From NCBI GenBank assembly GCA_011503125.2, contig WWBZ02000016.1, positions 4,092,001 through 4,156,000 on the forward strand: a stretch of DNA of 64,000 nt, given 5' to 3'. The first letter of the stretch is position 1. Each line of letters begins with the position of its first letter. Source of the stretch: Botryosphaeria dothidea (taxonomy: Eukaryota; Ascomycota; Dothideomycetes; Botryosphaeriales; Botryosphaeriaceae). The position numbers and the translations under genes are program-made. The notes under the pieces were generated by a model. It ran no database searches. It was not told the origin of the DNA and saw only the letters and a list, made by a program, of their open reading frames with translations. Of the stretch, positions 12,962-24,098 are shown one piece after another.

Positions 12962-14284
12962 TCTGCCTGCACTGAACTGGTTTCCATGATGCACATCTCA
13001 TGGCCCTGCCTTATACTCCCTAATTCTGGCCTTCATCCAATATTTTGAGTTTTCAAGGCTCACGATTCTTTGATAACCTCACTCTATGTGTTATCGTACC
13101 CGTTCTTCAGGTACAAATTCTTCGGGCCCCCAAAAGTTTTCTATACGGCCTCGGACATTTCGCGACAAAAAAAAATCACTTTTTGTTTCATATTCAACTT
13201 CCCCGAGGCATTGGCTTCAAGCTCTGGCACCCAGTCTACTAGTCTTGAGTGTCATGGTAGATCTGATGAGCAACGCGCGCCATTCATTATGGATATCGGC
13301 GTGGAATTCGCCAAAGCTGGGCGTACAGCTCCGTACTCATGGCCATCTGAAATCTTCCGGACTATCTGGCGAAGTAAGACTTAGCAGGTCATGGCTTGGT
13401 TTGGTCACACTTTCCCCACACTTTCTCAAGTCGTGATGTTTTCTTGGCGTTGATGGGCTCGGGTCTCAATGGGCGTATTTCTGGTATTCGCGATTTAGGT
13501 GGTCTCAATGAGCCTCTCAGGCTAACAGAGGGGTTCTCATTTGCTTATTCTGGTGAACATGGATATCCGACTGCATCTTCTTTGCAAAGCAACAGGGAGG
13601 AATGGGTTGCTTTTGGTTTTTCTTCTCTTTTGTGCATTAGTAAATGAAGTTCATATAGCTACAGGAGACTCGGTCATGTGTGGCAGTACAAAGAAGCAAG
13701 TACATAGCAGCATGATGGGTCGAGCAAATCGAATGAAAGCAGTATTTGCACTTAGTGCCGGTGTTCAATTTGTGATCGTGTCTGATATTCCCAGCGGCGA
13801 CTTAGCTGCGAGCTGTGAGTGTATCTTTGCACCTTCTCACATATATCTCGGCCGCTGTCGCGGTTGAATCAACAGACCAAGTTCATTGCAAAAACCTGTG
13901 TATACGCAAGAAAGCAGAATTGCCCAAATTCGCCGATTCCACTGCTCTTCACCAGCTCGGCAAATCAAAGATCAATACACACTCTAGTACATTCTAAGTA
14001 TCTGGATGTCTATCGATGTCTGAACAGGCATTCAATCAACTCCTCCATGTTCCCCATATCTGGCTAGCTGCCGAATCTATCTTCCGACTTTCCTAAAGCT
14101 CTACAAGACAATGAATAAGACACTTACAGATCTCTAGCTTTTCCAGGATTCTCTTCTTCTCGCGTTCTTCTACTACACTGGCAGGCGTAGAAGGCACAGA
14201 ACCTTGCCCTTTTTCTCTGCCATCCAAGAGGAGAAATCGAAATGGTCTTCGCCAATCGCAGTCGTCCCCGATTGTTTTTTTTTT
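12962..14284. other. Intergenic region between convergent genes
   Basis: 1.3 kb between the ends of the C2H2 gene (plus) and the FAR-17a gene (minus). Both 3' UTRs should lie here. The stretch is AT-richer than the genes, has short A/T runs (13169 onward) and only short unsupported frames. Confidence 0.4.
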
Positions 14285-15359
14285 CTACAGCTCCTTCTTC
14301 ACGTCCTCGACGCCAGCGGCGGGCCCCTTGGCGCCCACACTCCCGTTCACGGCCTCGTAGACCTTCTTCAGCACCAGCGTGCTGACGGCCATGATGGAGG
14401 CGGCGCCCGCGAAGAGCACGGCGCGGCCCTGGGTGTCGAGCTGGCCGAACAGCGGGTAGGGGTAGAAGCCGTTGTGGGCGAAGCACGCCTCGACCCAGAA
14501 CCAGTAGCCGACGGCGATGGCGCCGGAGACGCCGAGCGCGGGCAGGGGCGTCAGCGTCCAGGGCGGCGAGAAGAAGAGGAGGTCGAGGGCCAGCAGGACG
14601 GCCGGGTTGAGGTGGAAGGAGAGGTCGGGCAGGAGCTCGAGGTCGGGGAGGTCCGGGTGCTGGAGGAGCTTGGGGTCGATGGCCTTGATGGTCCAGTAGA
14701 GGATGGAGATGCAGCATTCGAGCGGCGCGGAGGTGAGGGCGAGGACGTTTTTGAGGCGGTAGAGCGCGGGCGAGAGGAGCAGGTCAGAGAGGAGCGCGGT
14801 GTAGTAGGTCAGCGCGGCGACGACGAGGCCGCAGCAGGTCAGGAATTGGAGGTGCCAGCCCCAGGCTTCGTTGATGGAGTTGGGGAAGTAGATTAGGCTG
14901 GTGGGGGGGGGGGTGGTGGGTTTCGTGTTAGCATTTGGTTCTGTGTATTTTTTTCCCCCTGGAAGCGTCCGGAATGTCCGCAGTCTCCTGCTTTACTTGT
15001 TTTTCTTCTTGTTTTCTTTGGATTTGGTGGTTTGAGGTTGAAGTACTCCTTCCGAGACCTGAGGCGTTCGAGGCGGATGTTCCACGGAAGTCCGGGAAGA
15101 CGGCGGGACATGCAAGATGCTCGCAGAAAATGGTTGGGTGGCTTACTAGTAGAATGAATAGGTAAAGCTGCAGGAGCCGAGGAACTTTTCAAAACGCGTG
15201 GATCAGGAAAGTGGTGGCAAGAGAATGGAGGTGATGACAGCTTACATGGAGAAGCGCGGAAGCGCCGCGGGATGGGCTGTCGAGGCGCTGGAGCGGATGC
15301 TTGGAGGCCAGCTTCTGGCCTTGCTTGACGGCAGCGTTTTGCAGCTTTGCGGCAGACAT
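14285..15359 (-). CDS. FAR-17a/AIG1-like integral membrane hydrolase
   Basis: Member of the AIG1/ADTRP family, multi-pass membrane proteins; the human members hydrolyse fatty-acid esters of hydroxy fatty acids with a Thr/His pair. Exons are 15359-15246, a 38-nt microexon 15184-15147, and 14897-14285, giving 254 residues. The phases (0, then 2) fit only with the microexon, which supplies FLGSCSFTYSFY; without it the frame fails. Hydrophobic segments include LTCCGLVVAALTYYTALL, VLLALDLLFFSPPW and AIAVGYWFWVEACF. The catalytic Thr should be T71 (LQFLT) and the His H146 (SFHLNPAVLL). The ends NSINEAWGW and HNGFYPYPLF are typical of the fungal branch. The last acceptor is preceded by a long C-run. 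A long frame on the plus strand (14204-14896) is only its shadow. Confidence 0.85.
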
Positions 15360-16013
15360 GTCTCGCGCCCACGCAGAAATGACAGTGGCAGACAGAAAGG
15401 AGACGTCAGGTTGCAAGAAGGTTTGTAGCAAAGTGTGGATTAAGAATGTTTTGACAGCGTAAATGGTGACGCCAAGGTTCGGCGAGTGACCAGAGGAGAA
15501 AGGCCGACGAGAGGCTGCGGAAGTCTTCCTCTCCGCCCAGCCACCAGCGCCGGCCCGGCTGCACCACCAGCTGCCCTCTACGGCCCGCGCATTGCCGCAA
15601 CGGGAAACCCGCTGTCCATCTCGAGTTCTGTTTCGGGCAGGCCTGGTGTTGGCCGCGATAACGGACGGGAGCCGAGTTGGCGGTGTTGAGCGGAGCAGCG
15701 GGCGTACGCTGGCCTTTATAGTCCGTATGCGGTAGGCGTCGCTCTCAGCCTCCGGACCTTATCGCCATCCCGGGCAGCCAGTGGGCAGCGGCTTGACGGG
15801 AGGCAGCTCACCAGCACGTCGGCCGCAGCCCTGCCTTTGCCGCCAAGCGGCCTGGCGTCCGTCTTCTTTTGCCCCCCACTCACTGCTTAGCACCCGCCGC
15901 CCGTCCATGCGCCTGCGTCTGCCACCGACTTCGACTCCAACGTGTCCGCCTGCTGAAGACCCGATCCGACGGCGGCGCGTCCTGATGAACCGCCTGTGCA
16001 CCCTACACACATA
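15360..16013. promoter_or_regulatory. Divergent FAR-17a / Zn2Cys6 intergenic region
   Basis: 654 bases between divergent starts, holding both promoters. A TTTATA-like element sits at 15714-15719. The plus-strand leader just before the Zn2Cys6 start is pyrimidine-rich. No other feature seen. Confidence 0.35.
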
Positions 16014-18603
16014 ATGCCGCGCCCTAAAAAGGACGGCGCGCCCGAGCCAAAGAAGCGGAGTCGGAATGGCTGCTGGTGATCCTCTACCAAAAGCTCACAA
16101 ATACGCGCCATTTTTGCTGACGCCGTCCTGTTTGCGCGAATATACAGGCCCTGTAAAGCCCGCAAGGTTAAATGGTACGCAAGCCCCTCCCCCAGGCTTC
16201 CCCGCCTTGCCCAATAAACGACAGTATTGACGCTGGTGCAGCGGCGAAGAGAAGCCCCGATGCCTGAACTGTGAGCGCCAGGGCGAGGCCTGCGACTACT
16301 CGATCCGCCTCAACTGGGGCGGCCGCACCAAGCGCTCCCAAGACGACCACCAGCCCGCCAATCCCTTCTCCGCCTCCCTCGTCCAGTTTCCCACCTTCGA
16401 CCAATTCGCTCCGCCCGCTGCTCAGCATGCCCGTTCGCGCTCCGACACTGCAGCCCCGCCTGCCACCGCTACTCCCTCGGTAATAAGCGCATCTGCGAGA
16501 ATACAGGATCAGGCTGGCATACCTAGCAGGTATCATGGTGGCCTTCAATACCAGTATGGCGAGCAGGGCGGGTTTATGGCGTCGCGGGGCTCGTCTGCTG
16601 TGCCTGTAGACCCCAGAATACAGACCGTCCAGAATCGCTCAAGTGTCGAGTATCCTTCGCCAGCAAGCGTCGAGAATGCCTTCGGCAGCAGCTCCCTGGC
16701 CGAGTCGGGAACGGGGTCTCCAATGCTGCCGCCTCTGCGGATGAATGCGGCCTTCAGTTCGCCCGTCGTTTCCTCTGCGGAGCATCGATCAAAGCGGATT
16801 CGACTGAGCCCGGGCAATGATTCGCCCGTTTCGCACACTTTCCCCAACTCGACCAGGCAATCGTATGCCGTGGAACCGGCAAATGCAGGGACTGGAGCAA
16901 CAGACGCTCCGTCGCCATATTCCATTCCTCCGGCTACTCCTTACAGCTCCTTCGTGGGAACACCGCTGACACCGGGTTCCTCCGTTGCGTCGGAGGAGAA
17001 TGGCTTGAAGTCCGGGTCCAGATCTTTGACTGCACCCTATCAGCCTTCTCCCGATCCTCGTCGCTTATCTGTCAACGACTTGCTCATTGACAGTAATCAG
17101 CCTGCGCCATCGGCAAGAGAGCGCACTCCCCATTACCCGAATTCTGACGCCAGTTCTGGGACTACCACTTATGGATATGATATTGGCCAGCCAGATTTGG
17201 ACACCCCACGGAATGATGACAGTGGCGCGATTGCCTTGTTCAGTCCGCCAGTCTCCTACAGCGGTCCAAATTACTTTTCGTCTGACAGCGCGGATGAATC
17301 CCATGGGCGACAGAAGAGCATTGCTTTCGAGGCCAACGGCTACTATGCGAAACCAGTGCCGATCAAGATCCCCAAATCTTTCGAGCCGCTGCCCTCATTA
17401 CTTCTCGAGAATCCCATGAACTTGTTGTATTTCCATCACTTCTTGAACCACACAGCTCGCATCCTCGTTCCTCATGACTGCGAACAAAATCCTTTTCGAA
17501 ATATCCTTCCGCAGCTGGCCGTTACTGATGATGATCTTTTGGGACTCCTTCTGGCCTTCTCCGCGAGCCACAGGGCACGCCTGCTCTGTCATCCTGAACC
17601 TGCAAATCGAATAGCTGTCTGGGTACAAGACGTCTTTCCGAAGCTTCGACGTGCTCTTGAGAGCGCAGAGCAGATATCAGACTCGAATCTATGTACTGCC
17701 ATCATGCTTGCTTCACTGGAGATCATCTCGCCGAATGCTTTCGAGGTACCAATTTCCTGGCAGTCACATCTCAAGTTAGCCCGGCAGATGATCATCGCCC
17801 GCGGTGGTCTACAATCGCTCAACCGCAAAGACAAAGTCGCCTACTTCCTAAGCCGCTGGTTTGCGTATCTGGACGTGGTCGGCAGCCTCAGCGGCAGCAA
17901 AAACGACACTCCACTAAACTCCGGCTACCTCGTCCTTGGCGAAGAAGAAGCCATCCGCGACGGCCAGATAGACTGCCTGCTCGGCTTCACAAACCGCTTC
18001 GTCGGCTGCCTCGCTCGCATCGCCGAACTGGCCAAGCAGTGCGAGCCCCTGCGCATCGACGAGGTCAGCGGCAAGGTCCGCGAAGACTGGCAGCCCCCGG
18101 CCGACATCGTCGAGCAAGCCGAACAACTGCGCATCGACCTACGGAACGGGTCTGAAAACGTCGTGTACAAGGGCTGCACGCATGGCGACCGCAACACCAA
18201 AAACGGTCTCGCGCCCGAAGAGGTCAGGGACCCGCCATGGGACGAGTCGGAAATTTACGCTACGAATGAAGCATTCCATTGGGCGGGCCTACTGCACCTC
18301 CTGCGCCGCGTTCTCGGGCGTCCTCCTGACGATCCGGAGGTGCAGAATGCGGTGCGCGAGATTTTCAATACGCTCGAGCGCGTACGGCCGGATGGGAGCG
18401 CGGGCGCGTGTCTGCTATTCCCGATGTTCTCGGCGGGCTGCGATGCGCAGGATCCGGAACAGCGGGAGAAGCTGCTGGAGAGGTTGAATGCTGTGGAAGG
18501 GTTCGGCATGACGCAGGTGCAGAGGGCAAGGGAGCTGGTGGAGAGGGTTTGGCGGACGGGGAGGCCGTGGGAGTGTGAGGTTAGGGGGGAGTTCTTTGGA
18601 TGA
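16014..18603 (+). CDS. Zn2Cys6 transcription factor with Fungal_trans_2-type body
   Basis: Sequence-specific nuclear regulator. Exons 16014-16075, 16148-16174 (27 nt) and 16242-18603 give 816 residues. Spliced, the N-terminus shows a perfect binuclear cluster, C20-x2-C23-x6-C30-x6-C37-x2-C40-x6-C47, followed by a basic linker (NWGGRTKRS). The codons of W21 and C30 are both split by introns, so the cluster exists only if the microexon is included. Residues about 90-330 are Ser/Pro-rich. The body from about 340 (NLLYFHHFLNHTARILVPHD, LLLAFSASHRARLL, ASLEIISPNAFEVPISWQSH, FLSRWFAYLDVVGSLSG) resembles the DUF3468/Fungal_trans_2 family found in regulators such as PRO1 and UGA3. The target genes cannot be told. 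It is divergent from the FAR-17a gene, which could be a target but need not be. Confidence 0.9.
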
Positions 18604-19408
18604 GTATGTTGGTGAGTGATTGTTGTTTGTATTGTAAGGACTACCTTGTGGATCTGCGGGCCTTCCTTCCTTCTTGTAACAAATTTGACGACTGTAAGCG
18701 TTATAGGTGATTTGCACAGGATCGGTCTTATTTACCAAGCGTGCTCCTACAAACGTTGGACACAAGCAAAAATGAACATCTTCGACACATGCAGGCATGC
18801 TCTACTCAGTCATCAGTTCCCAGACGATCTCAACACCTTTACATGAGGCCAATTTACCGGCTTTGAACGGATTTGCATCTTCGCGACTGCTTTACGATTG
18901 AGGTTTCTTGAGGTTTTCAGAGGGTCGTTTGTTCTGTACAGAACAAGAGGTCCCTTGCTCGAAATGCTAGCCTCTCTCCCTCTCCTTTGATGATGAACAT
19001 ATTAAAACACGGCTGCTTTTCTGCCCCGGTGACATCACTCTTGATCAATTCGGTCACTTGAACGGTCAGGATGCCGCACAATTTCTGTACAGATCAGAAG
19101 ATCCTCGTGCAGGCTCCTTCAGCTGACGCCTGCCTATTTGGTCAACTGCCACGTTTTGAGGACCCTGAAATCCATGTGCATAAGATTCCATCTTCATTGA
19201 TTGATGAGATGTGCTCAGTAAAAAAGCTTCACCTCTCTGAGCTCTTCAACCATCATCCACCACCAAACCACCACAGGTAAGGCACACGACAAGACAACCC
19301 TTCACCCATCACATTGGCGCAACCGTCCATCCAAAAGGCACCCTCGATCACGTCTTCTTCACCTTGCTTAATCATGTTACTCACTTCAACACTCAGGAAG
19401 AGTTCACC
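18604..19408 (+). other. Intergenic region
   Basis: 805 bases between two plus-strand genes, AT-richer than both. It holds the 3' UTR of the transcription factor and the leader of the next gene; an upstream in-frame ATG at 19364 could extend that gene by 15 residues. Nothing else recognised. Confidence 0.35.
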
Positions 19409-21620
19409 ATGAACCCTTACGATCCTCCCCGCGACCTCGCCGCCGCCTACCGCATGGGCGAGCTTCAGGCTCAGCTCACCGCCGAGCGCGAGAACGTCCA
19501 GCGTTTCGAGCGAGCCAACGCTCTTCTGCTGGACCTGCTCAGCAAGCAGCAGCGGCCTACCAACCAAGTCAGCCCCGACGCTGACCTGGCTCAGCAACGT
19601 CTCCAGGCGTCTGAGCAGAGGATCAGGGAGCTCGAGCTCGAGCTGAGACTGAAAGAACTACAGTTAGGGCAGAGCCTGAGGAACAGTCGCCATGAGGCTC
19701 GCGAGGCACAGACCGGCCGGTCTGGTACTGTGCGCCGCGGCTCAGTCCAGGCGTCTCCCGTGGAGATGGAGAACACGGCACGCCTTGAGAAGGAAGGTGA
19801 TGTCATGGCGGATGGGGTGCAGACTTGTGACGTCAAGTCCAGTCAGATCCTATCTGAGACTTCGGCGGAGGCTAAGAAGGACTCGCATGAGAAGTTTCCC
19901 GACGGTGGCGTGCAGGAGGCTGAGTGGATGCTGCCGGTCAAGGCGAAGGCTGGTGCAAAGCCTGAGAGATTTCGCACCAAGCCGGTGATGAAGAGGTACT
20001 TCACACCAGCTGCTCCCGCTGTTGTGAAGGAAAATGTGGTGATTGAGACTGAGTCTACGACTGTGAAGAAGGAGAGCGAATCCTCATCTCAGTCAAAGGC
20101 GAATGAAGACAAGGCAAGTTCCTCGGCTGCTGTTCGCCAAGGTCAACACTTATTGACACATCCATAAGATCCAAGCTCCGCAGCCCGTCCACCCTCCCGT
20201 GGCCATGAGGAAGCTCCCTACTCCCCACCCCAACAACGAACCAGAGCGTTATGGCCGTTTCGAGAGGGACCATCCCAGGGCTCCTCGCTCCCACGGCCGT
20301 CCACCTCCGAATCCTCGCCCGTACTACGCTCCGCCGTACCCTCAACAGTACTGGCCACAATTCCCCCCGCCACCCCATCCCTACTTCCACCCTCGTGCTC
20401 CGCCGGTCAATCCCAGGTTGACATCCTACTGCGATGTTGACATGCCAACCGTTCCCCAGTTCGGCGAGCAAGTCATCTCCTCGTCCGTCCACGACCTCCC
20501 TTCTACCGGCTACGTTGACTTCAACGAGGACCTCTACGACGAGCAGCCCTCCAGCACCGACGAGAAGAAGACGTCCACCAACAGGCCGGTCCCCAAAGGC
20601 CAGCCTCTCAACGCCCCGATCATCCCCCATCGCATCCCCGCCGGTCTGAAGAAAAGCATCCGCGCCAACCAGCACTGGCCCGTCTTCACCTCCATCGAAC
20701 ACAACCGCCGCCACGTCGACCTCACCAACATCCCGGACGCCACGCCCCTCGCCACCGTACTGAAACAAGTCGTCACCCCGTCGACCATCCTCTCCGTCAC
20801 CCCGCCCCACCGCAAAGTCCGCGTCCTCACCCCCATGGAGACGCACGTCTCGCTCACCACCACCCTCGAGTTCGCGCGCGGCGACGCTGCCTCCGCCTTC
20901 GTCGCCTCGACGACGACGACAACCGCCCCCATCGAGATTTCCGGCACGCCCGTCAAGGCCGTCCAGCGCGCCGACCCCAGCGCGCCCATCGAGCGCGCGC
21001 TCGGCGAGCAGGTGTGGCGCCGCGGCGCGACGCGGCGCGTAGTCATCGAGGACGCGGGCGCGGCGCTCCGGGTGCCGGCGAACCTGCGGTACCAGATCGA
21101 GAGCTGTCCGTACCGGAGGGGCGGCGGGTCTGGCCGGCTGGTGGGCCCGCCGGAGTTCCTGGCGGACGGTGCGATCAGGGTGGTGTTTTTGGATGTGAGG
21201 GATGCGGTTGTGGCGGTGCGGAGGTGGTCGGAGAGCCCGCTTTTCAGGGACGTCGGGGTGGGGTTTGAGGGGGAGGGGGTGGTGCCGGAGTTGGAAGAGG
21301 AGTCGACTGGTGAGGAGGAGAGGGCGGCTCCGGAGCGAGATGCTTCTCCTGCCGCCGGCGAGAAAGTCGAGGTGAAGGAGCAGGGCGCGGATGCGGAGAG
21401 CGGCGGCGCGGATGGCCAGGGATTCGACCACGCCCTCAAGATCGACAACGCTGGCCCTGACCCGGAGTTGGAGAAGGAGGAGGACCCGGGCTACGCTGCT
21501 GGCAGCAGTGAGGATCTTGAGGCTTCCTCGGCGCCGCCCGCGTCTCCCAACAAGGACGGTCGTGAGAGCCAGGGCGAAAAGCCCAGCTCGCTGATGGGCC
21601 GGAGTCGGTGGGCGTCGTGA
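19409..21620 (+). CDS. Uncharacterised coiled-coil protein with RRM-like C-terminal part
   Basis: Two open frames (19409-20113 and 20169-21620) are joined here by an inferred 55-nt GC-AG intron: AAG before GCAAGT is the typical GC-donor context, a TTGAC branch-like motif precedes the acceptor, and the phase is 0. The product has 718 residues. Residues 8-95 form a coiled coil (ELQAQLTAERENVQRFERA; RIRELELELRLKELQLG). A Pro/Tyr-rich segment follows (PRPYYAPPYPQQYWPQFPPP). The C-terminal half has two stretches that look like degenerate RNA-recognition motifs (HVDLTNIPDATPLATVLKQV; AIRVVFLDVRDAVVAVRRW), then an acidic tail. RNA binding is therefore only suggested. If the GC-AG intron is wrong these are two genes, but the second frame lacks a good ATG until 20205. 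Confidence 0.65.
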
Positions 21621-22103
21621 TTTATGGGATACACTGACGACCTACTGCTTTTTGGGTCCTGCCCTGGATATAAGGTGTTGGTAGTAATTGGAAGGGTTCA
21701 CGGCGTTTAAAATAGGGGTCAAGGTCAAAAAGAGTACTTGCGGGGTTGAATTTGATGTCGCAGGCCTGGGTCTGCGACTTGAGGATATAGGATATACTAC
21801 AGAATACCAAAACTTATCTCAATGGCATTCAAACTACGATTTGTGGAGTTGAAGCATTCATCCGGATGGGTATGCTTTCATAAAACAGGTACACTTGCGT
21901 CCGGACGGTTGCTTCAGCTCCCCACGCATCTTTAGTTTACGGAGCAGGTCCGTTGGATTATGGAAGAAGCAACAGTGAGTGACAGGCTTCATGAATAACA
22001 TACCATGGCTGTGATATCCTACCGTAGATACTTCTTGCTCCGAACATCACATCGGCATGACCACCGGCCCCAAAATCACGTCTTCTCTTTATCATTCGCA
22101 ACT
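21621..22103. other. Intergenic region between convergent genes
   Basis: 483 bases holding two 3' UTRs and one copy of a short dispersed repeat at 21851-21915 (listed separately). No coding sequence supported. Confidence 0.35.
21851..21915 (+). repeat. Dispersed repeat, copy A
   Basis: The stretch begins gcattcatccggatg (21853-21867) and ends with a CGTCC(G/A)GACG..TGCTT block. The same start and end occur at 23721-23767, with about 13 bases missing between them there. The core CATCCGGATG is a perfect 10-base palindrome. Copies A and the 23.7 kb copy lie on opposite sides of the GPI-protein gene in the same orientation. Confidence 0.55.
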
Positions 22104-23169
22104 TCAAAGCAACAAACCAATACCCACACCAACCAGCCCGAGCAGCCCACCGACATTGACGGCATTCTCCGCCGCGGCTCCCTGCGACTGTGACGCCCCG
22201 GTCTGATTAGCACTCGTCGTCGAAGGTGAGAAAGTAGAACCGCTCTCGCTGCTGCTCTCCGTCGCACTCGCACCCGCACCCGCAGAAGCAGAGCCACTCA
22301 CACTCGTCGCGCTCGCACCCGTCCCCGTCTGGGTTCCCGTCGCCCCCGTCCCCGTCGCCGTCACGCTCGTCCCCGCGCTCGCGCTCGCCGTCTCGGACGG
22401 CACGACATTGCCGCCGCTGGGCACGCTGCCCGTCGTGTTCGGCCCCAGCACGCCCGTCGTCGTCGTCATCGTCGCCGTCGCCGTCTCGCCGGTCGAAGTG
22501 CCGCCCCCGATGCCGCCCGTGTGCACGGTGCCCGTCGCGATGGGCGTCGTGAAGCTGGTGTCGGCGGTGTAGGAGCCGGACAGCGTGTAGACGGACTCGT
22601 TGTTCGCGTCGTTGGTGTCGTCCGGGTTGCCGTCGGACGGGTCGGTCGTCTCCTCGTTGCCGTTGGACGGCGTGACGACGTCCGGGTCGGTGGTCGAGAT
22701 GCGGTCGCCGGCCGGGTCGTTTGGCGTGGTGTCGTCGTTGTCGGTGGAGGCACGTGGGAAGAAGAGGCGGAGGAGGGGTGAGGAGCGCTTTTTGCCGGCG
22801 AAGCGCAGGTTTTCGTGGAGGGGTGGGATGGCGAGGGGTTGGGGGAGCTGGAGGGGTGGTTAGTTGGTGGTGGGGGTTTGTGGAGCGGGAATGGTGGGGT
22901 TCTGGGAATTGGGGAATTGGAGACCGCATATGTAGATACAGTTTACGAATTGATTGAATTGTAGGTGTTTGTGGGTGTAGATGATGAATTGAGAGCGGGG
23001 TGATGGCAGCCGGTGTGATGCGGAAGCTCAGGTGGTGACGGATTCAATGTCGAGCTCGCAAACTTACATGGCGTTGATTATTCGAGTCAAGGTCTTCGAG
23101 GGCTGCGCCCGAAGCTATTACAGCCAGAAGCGTAATGATGGCAAATAAACATTGATTTGTCGACAGCAT
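22104..23169 (-). CDS. GPI-anchored Ser/Thr/Gly-rich cell-surface protein
   Basis: Predicted secreted, GPI-anchored wall or membrane protein. Exon 1, 23169-23068 (34 codons, donor GTAAGT), encodes a signal peptide (MLSTNQCLFAIITLLAVIAS) with a likely cleavage near GAALED. Exon 2, 22847-22104, follows a 220-nt intron in phase 0; total 281 residues. The mature part starts with a basic stretch (FAGKKRSSP), then an Asp/Asn/Thr-rich segment (ASTDNDDTTPNDPAGD), a tract rich in Thr, Ser, Gly and Ala, and ends with a small-residue omega region and a hydrophobic tail (VGGLLGLVGVGIGLLL), the standard GPI signal. High GC at third positions keeps other frames open here, so longer spurious frames (for example 22207-22929) overlap it. 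No enzymatic domain is seen. Short repeats flank the gene. Confidence 0.82.
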
Positions 23170-24098
23170 GTTGGGAGTTGTGCGACGGCGTTCAATCTGA
23201 TGGACGATGGAAGGAAAGCGACTGTTTCGTTTCGAAGCATGCGGAAGGGCGGCTGGACATACTTATTGGGCTTTTATAGGAACGCGATGAAACGTTGCGT
23301 ACAGGGAAGCGGGCGGAAGCTTAAGTGCGGAGAAGGGTTGAGCTTGTTGCAGACAAGCACACAGGCGTGCGGAGAAGCTGATCCAGTCTGCGTCATCGCG
23401 GCAAGGGACCAGGGTTGATCGACTGCGCCTGATCGGCACGGTCCGCGACCATTGTATGTCCAGCAGCTGACGGCTAGCGCCAAAGGCCTCCAACAAATAC
23501 ATGGACCATTCGTCTGGGCCCAGGTTCATCAACACTGTCCGGATGAATGCTCCGACTCCCCATAGTAATTGTGGTTCGACCTTTTTCTGGCTGGACAATG
23601 GAATGTCATAATTGGCGGTGACTGTCAGCTGTAGCACCCTTTGTAAAGCGCTGCAGCTTCTCCCACGAGATATGTTTCGGACGCACTACAGCGACACGCA
23701 AATATGCATGGGTGGTCGGAGCATTCATCCGGATGAACGTGTTCGCATAACGTCCAGACGAGTGCTTTAGTAATGGTAGGTGGCATCGTTTCGCTTCAGT
23801 CTGCTGCCAGTCTCGGTATCGGGAGCAATACAGAGGACGGCGATTGTGAGACCTTGGCAGCCAGATTAACCAATTTCTGGACGATGCGTTCGGCCCGCCA
23901 AGTCGTATGCGCATTCCTGTGTTCAAAGGGCCCTCTGGCCAAGCAAACCGATATCCGCAAATGGCCACGAGGTGCCTGAACAAAGGTCTGTCAGGCAGGA
24001 CAAATACCAAACAAGCAGATCCACCCTAGACCCAACCATCTCTTCCATCAGCATCCACTCAAAGCGACATCTTGCTCTATCGAAGAATTTTGCCAACA
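23170..24098. other. Intergenic region with inverted repeat
   Basis: 929 bases upstream of the GPI-protein gene. Apart from the inverted repeat at 23538-23733 no feature is supported; frames open on the minus strand (23606-24010) have no recognisable product. Confidence 0.4.
23538..23733. repeat. Inverted repeat, 19-bp exact arms
   Basis: tccggatgaatgctccgac at 23538-23556 is matched exactly in reverse complement at 23715-23733. Similarity extends weakly past the arms (AACAC before the left arm, GAACACG after the right arm when reversed). The 158-bp interior has no gene. This is the layout of a small non-autonomous DNA element, but target-site duplications could not be assigned. The right arm is also the start of a copy of the dispersed repeat seen at 21853. 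Confidence 0.6.

Noticed and set aside
14204..14896. 230-codon plus-strand frame
   Set aside because: Antisense shadow of the FAR-17a gene caused by GC-rich third positions; low-complexity Glu/Arg/Gly product.
20055..21431. 458-codon minus-strand frame
   Set aside because: Shadow of the coiled-coil/RRM-like gene; Arg-rich low-complexity product.
22207..22929. 240-codon His/Arg/Pro-rich minus-strand frame
   Set aside because: Overlaps the GPI-protein exon in another frame, has no signal peptide and reads across its intron.
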